A stretch of 6,954 nt of DNA from Candidatus Zixiibacteriota bacterium (GCA_020341875.1 CP070839.1:850970-857923), one strand, 5' to 3'. Positions 1 to 6,412 are shown, numbered from the stretch's first letter. The notes: generated from the letters alone by a model not told the origin. Made by a program: numbers and translations.

Positions 1-33
1 GCTTTGCCAGGTCGGACGGACCAGATCTGACAT
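1..33 (-). CDS. Possible 5' end of a next gene, cut by the window edge
   Basis: On the minus strand an ATG at 33-31 opens a frame of 11 codons (MSDLVRPTWQS) that is still open at the window edge. It lies 32 bases past the dehydrogenase stop, a spacing typical of an operon. A GAGG stands upstream but only one base from the ATG, which is too close for a normal ribosome binding site. Eleven open codons are weak evidence, and the product cannot be named. The true start could also lie outside the window. Confidence 0.22.
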   Translation of the reverse strand, partial: MSDLVRPTWQS

Positions 34-65
34 ACCTCAAGTTCCGTGCTGGTGAAGGTGTCGGG

Positions 66-1097
66 CTACGAAGATCTGTGTGGTTCGATGATCACTTTGA
101 TGGATTCCTTAGCCTCTTCGACAAGCTTAAATCCCAGAGCCGTCTGTTCAAGAGGAAGGCGATGCGTGATCATCTTCGCCACGGGTAAGCGGCGGGAACG
201 AATCAGCTCTATGGCTTGAATACAGTCCAGCCCTGCGGCACCGTATGAGGGGAGGAGTGTGATTCCGTTTCGCCAGAAATCATTGACCGGCACGGGGAGC
301 TCGACGCCCGGATCTGTGGGCGCGAAGAACAGAACTGTTCCGCCGCGCTCAACGCATCTCAACGCGTCCGAGAACACAGAGACAATCCCAACGCAGATGA
401 TTACCAGATCGGCAAGCCTACCGTCGTTGGCCTCACGCACGCGGGCGGGAATGTCCTCTTTGGCGTGCAGTGCAACATCAGCCCCGAAATCCTTTGCTGC
501 CTCGAGACGATAATCGTTGATATCTGTCGCGATGATCCTACCCGCTCCCAGAGCTCGGGCAAGAGCCAGATGGAGCAGCCCGGAAATGCCGCTGCCTAAG
601 ATCAGCACGCTCTGCCCCGGCTCGAGTCCTGCCATTCTCTGTCCTCGCACCACGCAGCCTAAGGGTTCGACGAATGATCCCTCTTCGAAGGAGACCTCGT
701 CCGGCAGCAAAAAGGTGCCCCGATCCACGTTCAGTTGAGGCGCGCGCAGGTATTCGGCGAAGCCGCCGGGATCGAAGTTCGTCGTGTGTAGGGTATCACA
801 CACAGTGTGATATCCGTTCAGACAGTAGCGGCAGGTGTTGCATGGGATATGGTGGGAGACGAAGACCCGGTCACCGATCTTGTACTTGTCCACCCCGTCG
901 CCGACTTCCACAATCTCCCCGGCGATCTCATGTCCCAGCACTATGGGAGCTTTCTTGATGCGGTACCACTCCATCACGTCGCTGCCGCAGATGCCGCTGG
1001 CAATCACTTTCACCAGCAGCTCGCCGGGGCCGATCCTTGGCTTCGGCATCTCCTCTATTCGCACATCCTTGTTGTTATAGTACATCGCAACCCGCAT
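66..1097 (-). CDS. Zinc-dependent medium-chain alcohol/polyol dehydrogenase (sorbitol/threonine dehydrogenase-like)
   Basis: This is a cytoplasmic NAD(P)-dependent oxidoreductase of the medium-chain dehydrogenase superfamily, expected to oxidise a secondary hydroxyl of a polyol, sugar derivative or similar compound. It has 343 residues, normal for the family. The N-terminal GroES-like domain carries likely catalytic zinc ligands C37, H56-E57 and E144, and a structural zinc lobe with C86, C89, C92 and C100. The Rossmann fold starts at GSGISG (168-173). An acidic D192 ends its second strand, which in this family favours NAD over NADP. All expected zinc and cofactor residues are present, so it should be active. 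An in-frame GTG at 1130 would add 11 residues, but GGGAG eight bases before the ATG at 1097 decides the start. The aldolase gene lies upstream across a palindromic element, suggesting a shared pathway. The substrate cannot be read from sequence: sorbitol, threonine or another polyol dehydrogenase are all possible. Confidence 0.93.
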   Translation of the reverse strand: MRVAMYYNNKDVRIEEMPKPRIGPGELLVKVIASGICGSDVMEWYRIKKAPIVLGHEIAGEIVEVGDGVDKYKIGDRVFVSHHIPCNTCRYCLNGYHTVCDTLHTTNFDPGGFAEYLRAPQLNVDRGTFLLPDEVSFEEGSFVEPLGCVVRGQRMAGLEPGQSVLILGSGISGLLHLALARALGAGRIIATDINDYRLEAAKDFGADVALHAKEDIPARVREANDGRLADLVIICVGIVSVFSDALRCVERGGTVLFFAPTDPGVELPVPVNDFWRNGITLLPSYGAAGLDCIQAIELIRSRRLPVAKMITHRLPLEQTALGFKLVEEAKESIKVIIEPHRSS

Positions 1098-1105
1098 AAC
1101 ATCTT

Positions 1106-1110
1106 CTCCC
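1106..1110 (-). promoter_or_regulatory. Ribosome binding site of the dehydrogenase gene
   Basis: GGGAG on the minus strand lies eight bases before the ATG at 1097-1095. It selects that start over the in-frame GTG at 1130, whose first base lies inside the palindromic element and which lacks a good site of its own. Confidence 0.7.
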
Positions 1111-1129
1111 TTAGCGTCTAAGAAGTTCA

Positions 1130-1196
1130 CGCAGGCTAAAGCCTGCGGCTACCGGTTAGGCTGGTAGCCGCACCCTTTAGGGTGCGAAGCCTGCGG
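1130..1196. repeat. Compact multi-hairpin palindromic element (REP/BIME-like)
   Basis: About 67 intergenic bases consist almost entirely of overlapping inverted repeats. CGCAGGC (1130-1136) pairs with GCCTGCG (1141-1147) around TAAA. GCGGCTACC (1145-1153) pairs with GGTAGCCGC (1163-1171), extendable inwards by a G-T and a G-C pair. CGCACCC (1169-1175) pairs with GGGTGCG (1180-1186) around TTTA. AAGCCTGCGG occurs twice (1139-1148 and 1187-1196), so 1130-1137 can alternatively pair with 1188-1195 and close the whole element as one branched structure. No T-run follows on either strand, so it is not a standard Rho-independent terminator. The layout recalls REP/BIME-type elements scattered between genes and mobilised by REP-associated tyrosine transposases. 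Only one copy is present here, so calling it an interspersed repeat is inference. Confidence 0.72.
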
Positions 1197-1234
1197 ATAC
1201 AACAACGCCATTTCGACAACCTCTCCCCCTGAGG

Positions 1235-2026
1235 TTAGCCGCTCTTCGTCTCCTCAAATATCTGATGAGCCTCTTTGGGGGTCGCCTTTTCGTGGACGAT
1301 CGCTCGCAAGGCCCTGGCCACAGCTACCGGACGCGGATTCTGCCAGACGTTCCTGCCTAAGTTTATCCCGATGGCGCCTTTCTGCATGCCATCGTAGACG
1401 AACTCGAATACCTCCAGCTCGGTTTCGCACTTGGGGCCGCCAGCCATCACTACGGGAACCGGACATCCTTCCACTACCTTATCGAAGTCCTTGTCGCACC
1501 AGTAGGTCTTTACCACCTTCGCGCCCAACTCTGCTGCGATTCGACAGGCCATGGCAAGATAGCGGGCATCCTTCTGGCCCACCTCCTTCCCCACAGCCGT
1601 GACCGCCATCACCGGAATCCCGTAATCCTCGCATTCGTTCACCAGGTCTGCCAGACTCAGAAGCGTTTGTCTCTCGTAGTCGGTCCCCACGAAGATTGAG
1701 ATGCCCACGGCGGCGGCGTTGAGGCGGAGGATCTCCTCTATGGAGGTAGTGAGGACCTCATTAGCCAGGTCTTGGCCCACCATGCTGGTGCCACCGGAGA
1801 CCCTCAGGATAACCGGTTTGTCTAAACCCGGATCCACCGACGAGCGCAGAATCCCTCTGGTGACGAATAGCGCGTCGCAATAGGGCAGAATCGGCTTTAT
1901 GGTCTCACCTGGTTTTTCCAGGCACCTGGTCGGCCCCTGGAAATATCCGTGATCTATGGGCAAAAAGAAACAGTGGCCATCAGGTCCAATCAGTCGGTTC
2001 AATCTGTTTTGCATTCCCCAGTCCAT
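1235..2026 (-). CDS. LsrF/DhnA-family class I aldolase (fructose-bisphosphate aldolase-like, Schiff-base type)
   Basis: A 263-residue cytoplasmic TIM-barrel enzyme of the DhnA/DeoC-like class I aldolase group. The opening MDWGMQNRLNRLI, the IDHGYFQGPT segment (24-33), the TRGILR segment (56-61) and the LNAAAVGIS segment (102-110) fit the LsrF branch, whose E. coli member is a thiolase in autoinducer-2 phospho-compound breakdown. K173 in VVKTYW is the likely Schiff-base lysine. AGGPK (195-199) and INLGRNVWQ (221-229) match the usual phosphate-binding ends of the barrel. An in-frame start at 2080 would add 18 residues, but AAGGAGGAG five bases before the ATG at 2026, plus the family-typical N-terminus, supports the shorter form. 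No other lsr genes are visible, so an AI-2 role is not supported. A different phosphorylated ketose or diketone substrate, perhaps linked to the downstream dehydrogenase, is equally likely. The family call is strong, the substrate unknown. Confidence 0.92.
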   Translation of the reverse strand: MDWGMQNRLNRLIGPDGHCFFLPIDHGYFQGPTRCLEKPGETIKPILPYCDALFVTRGILRSSVDPGLDKPVILRVSGGTSMVGQDLANEVLTTSIEEILRLNAAAVGISIFVGTDYERQTLLSLADLVNECEDYGIPVMAVTAVGKEVGQKDARYLAMACRIAAELGAKVVKTYWCDKDFDKVVEGCPVPVVMAGGPKCETELEVFEFVYDGMQKGAIGINLGRNVWQNPRPVAVARALRAIVHEKATPKEAHQIFEETKSG

Positions 2027-2031
2027 GTGAG

Positions 2032-2040
2032 CTCCTCCTT
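2032..2040 (-). promoter_or_regulatory. Strong ribosome binding site of the aldolase gene
   Basis: AAGGAGGAG on the minus strand lies five bases before the ATG at 2026-2024. It is the best Shine-Dalgarno match in the window and fixes the aldolase start against the longer in-frame option at 2080. Confidence 0.85.
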
Positions 2041-2090
2041 CGGTCTGAACAGGTAATTCCAGTGAAATGTTCGTCAACACTAACGAGAGC

Positions 2091-2303
2091 TTACTTCTCA
2101 GGTCTTACTAACAGATAGCCTTTATCTATCAGCCAGTGATGAAACTGATAAGTCGTATACCTGCAATCGGCTTTGCATATCTGCCTGATCTTCTCGTAAT
2201 CGTCGGAACCCTCTTTTTGAGCGTCCAACTCCACCTGAACCGGACATTTTACGTCCTTACAGAACTCTCGCCGCTTATAGTCCACATATCCTTCGATTGA
2301 CAT
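2091..2303 (-). CDS. Small four-cysteine protein of unknown function (70 residues)
   Basis: I do not recognise a named family. The protein has 70 residues, no signal peptide and no membrane segment, so it is probably cytoplasmic. It carries exactly four cysteines in two pairs, C15/C20 (CKDVKC) and C43/C47 (CKADC), separated by a charged, likely helical stretch. H55-H56 follow in an aromatic-rich tail (YTTYQFHHWL) that ends in VRPEK. Two spaced cysteine pairs suggest zinc or iron-sulfur binding, though disulfides are possible; this is inference. The start has GGTGA three bases upstream and a more distant AAGGA. It lies 88 bases after the peptidase stop and 64 bases before the aldolase start, on the same strand as both. 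The compact composition and conserved-looking motifs argue for a real gene rather than a chance frame. Confidence 0.75.
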   Translation of the reverse strand: MSIEGYVDYKRREFCKDVKCPVQVELDAQKEGSDDYEKIRQICKADCRYTTYQFHHWLIDKGYLLVRPEK

Positions 2304-2391
2304 GATTCACCGTTTCCTTCGTCGCTTCACAGTTTCTTCAGACTACCGAGACATGAGTCTTTCGTGCCCCTTAACCCTCGCCTCTTGACCT

Positions 2392-5247
2392 TCACCAGGG
2401 TGCCGGTCTGCTCGTCCCCAGTCCCGGCCCGAACAGAAGCGCATTTATCAGCAGTCTTTCGGTGCCGTGGAAATAACCTCTGAAGTCCGGCTGAAAGGCA
2501 AAGAGAATAACCTGGCCCTTGCCCGATCGCTCCCGGGTCAGATAAGCAGTGTTCGCCCATCTTTCCCTGGCCTCGGGCCAAAGGAGTCCGCTGAGCCTGA
2601 GGTTCTCTGCTTCGCTTAATCGAGCAGCAGTCTGAACCGGTCTTTTAGACATGAAGGCAAATTCGGAGTACATCATGATCGGAACCTTGTGGTCCATTCC
2701 GGAGGTGAGCCAATGCTCCTGATCCAGATCGGCCCGCAAGATGACTCCACGAGGCATGAAAGTCCGGAGCCTCTCGTCCTCTCCTTTAATCTGCTCCAAT
2801 CCACCCGCTTGTTTTGGCTTTCCTTCGGCTTTCGTGGACTCTTCCGATTTCTCCTCCTCCCGCGGGGAATAATCCCAGATCATCGAGACTTTGGCCGAAG
2901 GCTCTTCAGCCTGTCGTTCTCGTCTCACCGCCTGCTCATATTCGGCCAGCTTGTCTAAGACCTGTCGGCGGAGCCTTACCTGACTGAGCTTCACTGTCGT
3001 GTCGGCAGCGAATGCAGCCCCGGCTCCCACAGTAATGAAGGTTCCCCCGTTCTGGATCCATTTCCGTAGCTTTTGAATACCGTGCCTGCCTAAGACCTGC
3101 ACATATGTCTTTGGCCCTCCCCAGACAGCGGGCAAAACCAAGACACTATACTTGTCCAGATCGACTTGCCAGAGACCGCCTATGTCCAGCGAGGAGAAGC
3201 GCATGCCCAATTTCTGATCCAGAAGATGCCAGATGCTACCGTAGCTTGTGAAATCTACGGGCGAACCTGCGAAAAGACCGATGCGGGGGACCTCCAGAAG
3301 CCGGAAGCGGTTCCCGCCCAAGTCAGGTCCCTCGTCGCTAAGAGCGGTATTTACCCCGTACACCATGACCTTGGTCTTCTGCGCAAGCTCCTCCACAAAA
3401 TTATGAATGCCCGGGGAGTTTTCGCTGCAGACGAGAAGAATGCTCCCCCGGGAGAACTCTCTTCCTTCTATCTTGAAAGGCCTTTGCGCCACCCTGACCT
3501 TGAAACCTTCCTCGAGGAGCAGGGCCAAAGCATCTGTCGCCTTATCGTCAGAGTAGTCGAATATGTACCCGTAGCGTGGCTCGTGATTCACAACCTGGCC
3601 CTCAGGCCGATCGACTTCTGTGACTCTTGCAGACTTCGTATTGACCTTGTTTTCCGTCCAATAGGTCTCCACGTTGTACGCCATGGGAACAGACCAAGCA
3701 GAGACCTCAATCATTTTGGTCCTCTGCTTCTTTTCCAACTCCTTCCTTTCCTCTCTCAAGAATGACTCAGGCATCCGGTGATCGAATTCCAAGATTGCCC
3801 GGATAAGCGGGCTTAAGGGCTGATCCAGATGAACCATGTAGGTCCCCGCTGGAAACCTTTTCTGTGAGAGAGACCCGCCCCAGAAATCACGCACTCTCCC
3901 AGCAGTAAAGTCCGCTTCTGCCTTATGCACCTCGATTCCTTGGAGCAAAAGCGTTCCAACCAACCGGTCGACTCGGGACTGGTTCTTCCCCGGCATGAAA
4001 AGGAAGGTCTTAACTGGACTGTTTCCTCCCTGAGCCGCTCTCCTCTTTTCTTTGTAGAAATCCTTCAGAATGGAGACTCTGTTTTCAGCCAGGGTCGCCA
4101 GATTGGCCATGGAGCTGACAAATTGATGATGCACTGACTCGCGGTAGGTCAGAAGGCTTCCGTCTTTTCGCCTTACTGCGGACCCGCCCACGCCGGCCTG
4201 CTCATAAAGAATCCCCAGGGCACCGGTATAAAGCGCCCACGAGTTCGCATATCCCGGAAACCACATTTCCAGCCAGTCACCGGTATAGTAGCTCCATCCG
4301 TACCTGTCAAAAGCTTTCGCCTGGTCACGGGCGAAGACGTCCCACCATTTCTTGAGCGTGTTGGACAACGGGGGAAGAAAGGGTTCTCTGGGAGGGGAAA
4401 AGAGGTAAGTGTCCAGAGGACCCATCTCATGCCCATCGATCACCACTTGAGGGTTCCATTGGAGTATGGTTCTGACCTTGCCCCTGCTCTCAGGCTGAAC
4501 CAGCGCAAACCAGTCGCGGTTGAGGTCAAAGAGATAATGATTTGCCCGTCCCCAGGGCCAGAACCCGCCGTGCTGAAGGCTCTGATCATCGAAGTTCGGC
4601 ACCGCCCCTGCCGATGTCTCCAACTGCTTGAGGTATCGTTCTCTCCCGTCTGGATTCTGAAGTGGATCGACGAGCGTCACCACCTGATCTCTTATGGTCT
4701 GGGTTAACGAGTCAGTTCCCGCTGCAAGCTGGTATGCCACCTGAAGCGCAGCGTCGGTTGAGGAGAGTTCGTCTCCATGCACCGAGTAGCCCATCCAGGC
4801 AATGGCGGGGGTGTTATCGGTAAGCGAGAGAGCCCCTGATTCTCCTTTGAGCTTCCGCGGATCAGCCAATCGGGACATAGACTGCTTTATCTTCTCAAGC
4901 TCAGTCATGTTTTCTTCCGAACTGATGACCAGATAGTAGAGAATTCGTCCCTCATGTGTTTTGGCGTAATCAAACAGCTTGGCCCGAGGGCTACTTTGGT
5001 CAAGCATTTTGAAATAAGAAACGACGTCCTGGTACCCGCACGGTCTTGATCCAACCGGATGACCCAGAATCTCATCAGGCGCGGGAACGTCGGCATCGTA
5101 CGTCGCGTCGGGGAAGAAGGGCACTGTATATGGTTCGGGGGAAATACCCAAAGCCTGGACCGAGGGCTGCAGCCAGAGAGCCAGGGCCAAGACCGGCAGA
5201 AACAAAAAGACTCTCCGCTTCAGAACGCCGGCATTAATTCTGTTCAT
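2392..5247 (-). CDS. Secreted M14-family zinc carboxypeptidase with C-terminal glutamine-amidotransferase-like domain
   Basis: A 951-residue exported metallopeptidase. Residues 1-32 form a signal peptide: NRINAGVLKRR is basic, a hydrophobic core follows, and cleavage is likely after VQA-32. The M14 domain spans about 70-400. Zinc ligands are H157 and E160 (HGDE) and H273 (DGHE); N243-R244 (DLNRD) match the substrate-carboxylate-binding pair, and E349 (LYEQ) is the likely catalytic glutamate. All key residues are present, so it should be active on peptides outside the cytoplasm or in the periplasm. Residues about 415-620 have no clear assignment. From about 653 to 745 an alpha/beta domain resembles class I glutamine amidotransferases, but the nucleophile turn reads VGAGA with A742 where cysteine is expected. 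A charged E/K-rich insert (about 776-825) precedes the final part. A TTG (5424) or ATG (5415) would extend the frame upstream but bury the signal peptide; AGAGG eight bases before 5247 supports the chosen start. Confidence 0.92.
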   Translation of the reverse strand: MNRINAGVLKRRVFLFLPVLALALWLQPSVQALGISPEPYTVPFFPDATYDADVPAPDEILGHPVGSRPCGYQDVVSYFKMLDQSSPRAKLFDYAKTHEGRILYYLVISSEENMTELEKIKQSMSRLADPRKLKGESGALSLTDNTPAIAWMGYSVHGDELSSTDAALQVAYQLAAGTDSLTQTIRDQVVTLVDPLQNPDGRERYLKQLETSAGAVPNFDDQSLQHGGFWPWGRANHYLFDLNRDWFALVQPESRGKVRTILQWNPQVVIDGHEMGPLDTYLFSPPREPFLPPLSNTLKKWWDVFARDQAKAFDRYGWSYYTGDWLEMWFPGYANSWALYTGALGILYEQAGVGGSAVRRKDGSLLTYRESVHHQFVSSMANLATLAENRVSILKDFYKEKRRAAQGGNSPVKTFLFMPGKNQSRVDRLVGTLLLQGIEVHKAEADFTAGRVRDFWGGSLSQKRFPAGTYMVHLDQPLSPLIRAILEFDHRMPESFLREERKELEKKQRTKMIEVSAWSVPMAYNVETYWTENKVNTKSARVTEVDRPEGQVVNHEPRYGYIFDYSDDKATDALALLLEEGFKVRVAQRPFKIEGREFSRGSILLVCSENSPGIHNFVEELAQKTKVMVYGVNTALSDEGPDLGGNRFRLLEVPRIGLFAGSPVDFTSYGSIWHLLDQKLGMRFSSLDIGGLWQVDLDKYSVLVLPAVWGGPKTYVQVLGRHGIQKLRKWIQNGGTFITVGAGAAFAADTTVKLSQVRLRRQVLDKLAEYEQAVRRERQAEEPSAKVSMIWDYSPREEEKSEESTKAEGKPKQAGGLEQIKGEDERLRTFMPRGVILRADLDQEHWLTSGMDHKVPIMMYSEFAFMSKRPVQTAARLSEAENLRLSGLLWPEARERWANTAYLTRERSGKGQVILFAFQPDFRGYFHGTERLLINALLFGPGLGTSRPAPW

Positions 5248-5349
5248 CGAGGATACCTCTATTAGCTGATTTAAGCGCCATTGCCTCTCCCCGGCATCAC
5301 CAGTTGCAGTTGCCGCCGGATAATGGAACAGTAGTTCTTTAAAGGAGAC
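5248..5349 (-). other. Leader region of the peptidase gene
   Basis: About 95-100 bases separate the predicted transcription start (near 5343) from the peptidase ATG. They hold a possible hairpin, CCGGC at 5291-5295 with GCCGG at 5315-5319, with a tandem CAGTTG CAGTTG (5301-5312, plus-strand reading) in its loop. AGAGG at 5256-5260 is the ribosome binding site, eight bases before the ATG. The hairpin is short, and nothing matches a riboswitch I recognise. Confidence 0.4.
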
Positions 5350-5378
5350 AATAAAGAGAATAACTCTTCGTTTGTCAA
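5350..5378 (-). promoter_or_regulatory. Sigma-70-type promoter for the peptidase gene
   Basis: On the minus strand a perfect -35 box TTGACA (5378-5373) is followed by a 17-base spacer and TTTATT (5355-5350), a 4-of-6 match to the -10 consensus. Transcription would start near 5343. The site lies between the methyltransferase stop and the peptidase start, so it could drive the peptidase and possibly later genes independently of the methyltransferase. Confidence 0.6.
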
Positions 5379-5383
5379 ACGAA
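5367..5383. promoter_or_regulatory. Perfect 17-base palindrome over the -35 box, candidate operator
   Basis: TTCGTTTGTCAAACGAA has two perfect 8-base arms around a single central base at 5375. It covers the whole -35 box of the peptidase promoter, so a dimeric regulator bound here would block RNA polymerase. No regulator gene lies in the window, and the cognate protein is unknown. It is too short, and lacks a T-run, to be a good terminator for the methyltransferase gene. Confidence 0.5.
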
Positions 5384-5420
5384 AATCTGCCGCGAGCTGA
5401 TCCCGGGCTTGACATGGTCC

Positions 5421-6164
5421 TCAATCCAGCTTCTCACAGACGAAGAATGGCCCCTCCTTCATGTATTTCTTTCCGGAGAAGTCCAACTCGTAAAGATGAG
5501 TCTTGAAATTCAGATTTCTCAGGATATCCAGAATCTTGCGCAGTTCAAAGAGCCCCATGCGGTGCTTATCAACCTCTACCTGGAATCCTCCATCCTTTCG
5601 GATCAGAAAAACCAGGTGGCATTCAAACTCTGTGTCCTCCGGGTTCGGATCGTAGTCGTTCTCAATCAGGACGATCTCGACGTTGTCCTTCCTGTGTTTC
5701 TTGAACCTGGTCTTGTTCTGTTCAAACCTGTCCTTGATATTCTCGAGATAGAACAACAGCAACCCGCCCGCCCTGAGATGATTGGAGAGATTCCTCAGGG
5801 CCTTCTCCAAATCCGAATAGGTTAAGTTGTATTGGATCATGTCCATTGCCATGACCACGTCGAACTTCCTATTCAGTTGAAAGGTTCGAACGTCTCCCAG
5901 GTGGTAGGCCAGGTCAGGATTGCGTTTTCGAGCGAGCTTGAGCATCTTTTCGCTTCCGTCCACCCCCACGACTTCGTACTCGCCTTTCAGAAAGAGACCG
6001 TGGTGTCCTGCTCCGCAGCCCACGTCAAGAATTCCGTTTCCGGACGTTCTCTTGTGCTTTTCTATCATCTTCTTGACGAAGTTTGTCTCAGCAGGATACT
6101 CCTCCTCGGATACCAGAACCTCCCAGGTCCAGGCCAGTTCGTTGTAAAGTTTCGTGCGACTCAT
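5421..6164 (-). CDS. Class I SAM-dependent methyltransferase
   Basis: A 247-residue cytoplasmic protein with a Rossmann-type methyltransferase core. Motif I is ILDVGCGAG (45-53), which binds S-adenosylmethionine. D69 in VVGVDGS is the acidic residue that usually holds the ribose hydroxyls. GDVRTF (90-95) fits the adenine-side loop, and FDVVMAMDMIQY (101-112) is motif IV. A later LRAGGLLLFYLEN segment (130-142) is the usual post-helix strand. Residues about 150-235 form a beta-rich section of the type that shapes the acceptor pocket in small-molecule methyltransferases. The acceptor cannot be predicted. The ATG at 6164 has GGTGAT four bases upstream and lies about 38 bases after the predicted transcription start. 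The gene is first on the minus strand and diverges from the secreted-protein gene. Between its stop and the peptidase start are 173 bases, holding a separate promoter. Confidence 0.9.
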   Translation of the reverse strand: MSRTKLYNELAWTWEVLVSEEEYPAETNFVKKMIEKHKRTSGNGILDVGCGAGHHGLFLKGEYEVVGVDGSEKMLKLARKRNPDLAYHLGDVRTFQLNRKFDVVMAMDMIQYNLTYSDLEKALRNLSNHLRAGGLLLFYLENIKDRFEQNKTRFKKHRKDNVEIVLIENDYDPNPEDTEFECHLVFLIRKDGGFQVEVDKHRMGLFELRKILDILRNLNFKTHLYELDFSGKKYMKEGPFFVCEKLD

Positions 6165-6208
6165 ACGATCACCGGTGGGTTTGCGGCTTTTCCAAACGGT
6201 ATGTGTTG

Positions 6209-6237
6209 ATTCTATTGCTTCCTCTTCTTAATGTCAA
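6209..6237 (-). promoter_or_regulatory. Near-consensus sigma-70 promoter for the methyltransferase gene
   Basis: On the minus strand TTGACA (6237-6232) is followed by exactly 17 bases and TAGAAT (6214-6209), a 5-of-6 match to TATAAT. Transcription would start near 6202, giving a leader of about 38 bases before the methyltransferase ATG. This is the strongest promoter in the window. Confidence 0.75.
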
Positions 6238-6259
6238 GTCTTTTCACCAGGGAGCATTT

Positions 6260-6300
6260 GTAGGGAGAAGCCAGTAGTCGCGTGCTGGTGCCCGACCTAC
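6260..6300. repeat. Imperfect inverted repeat in the divergent intergenic region
   Basis: GTAGG (6260-6264) pairs with CCTAC (6296-6300). Inside, GCCAG (6270-6274) pairs with CTGGT (6285-6289), with one G-T pair. The arms are interrupted by unpaired stretches of five and six bases. The look is that of a decayed palindromic repeat unit. No second copy lies in this window, so repeat status is inferred. Confidence 0.35.
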
Positions 6301-6322
6301 GATCGACCACCACCACCCGTCC

Positions 6323-6350
6323 GCCAACGTAGGGTTTTCCCTCAATTGGC
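6323..6350. other. Hairpin in the divergent intergenic region
   Basis: GCCAA (6323-6327) pairs with TTGGC (6346-6350), and AGGG (6331-6334) pairs with CCCT (6339-6342) around a TTTT loop, with a symmetric 3-by-3 internal loop. No T-run follows, so it is not a typical terminator. It could be part of a degraded repeat or a binding site. Besides these two hairpins and the promoters, I see nothing else in 6165-6457. Confidence 0.3.
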
Positions 6351-6383
6351 CACGCCCCCCGCGGCAAGTTCGCAAGAATTCTC

Positions 6384-6412
6384 TTGACTTTCTGTTTTCT
6401 CACCTGCAATTT
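6384..6412 (+). promoter_or_regulatory. Weak candidate promoter for the secreted-protein gene
   Basis: TTGACT (6384-6389) is a 5-of-6 match to the -35 box, but 17 bases later CAATTT is a poor -10 box. CATAAG at 6415-6420 is a better -10 match, but its spacing from TTGACT is 25 bases. A promoter must lie in this area if the divergent gene is transcribed on its own; the exact site is uncertain. Confidence 0.25.

Noticed and set aside
10..29. Short palindromes at the left edge (GGTC/GACC and CAGATCTG)
   Set aside because: Four-base arms and an eight-base palindrome are expected by chance, and nothing around them suggests a function.
1130..1196. Palindromic element as a Rho-independent terminator of the aldolase gene
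   Set aside because: The stems are strong, but no T-run follows on the minus strand; the next bases lead into the dehydrogenase start region.
1130..1196. Palindromic element as part of a CRISPR array
   Set aside because: The repeats are overlapping inverted arms rather than regularly spaced direct repeats with unique spacers, and no cas genes are nearby.
2027..2090. A promoter directly before the aldolase gene (TTGACG on the minus strand)
   Set aside because: No acceptable -10 box is found at 16-18 bases from it.
2304..2391. A terminator between the peptidase and the small cysteine protein
   Set aside because: Only a 5-base AGACT/AGTCT stem with a long loop and no T-run is present.
3166..3765. 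A 199-codon plus-strand open frame
   Set aside because: It lies entirely inside the peptidase gene on the opposite strand. The peptidase frame has clear domains there, while this product resembles nothing.
5409..5825. A 138-codon plus-strand open frame
   Set aside because: It is the antisense of the methyltransferase gene, whose motifs and ribosome binding site support the minus strand.
6212..6409. A 65-codon minus-strand open frame in the divergent intergenic region
   Set aside because: Its 3' end is made of the -35 box and spacer of the methyltransferase promoter, and its middle covers imperfect hairpins. The product is strongly basic with no recognisable motif.
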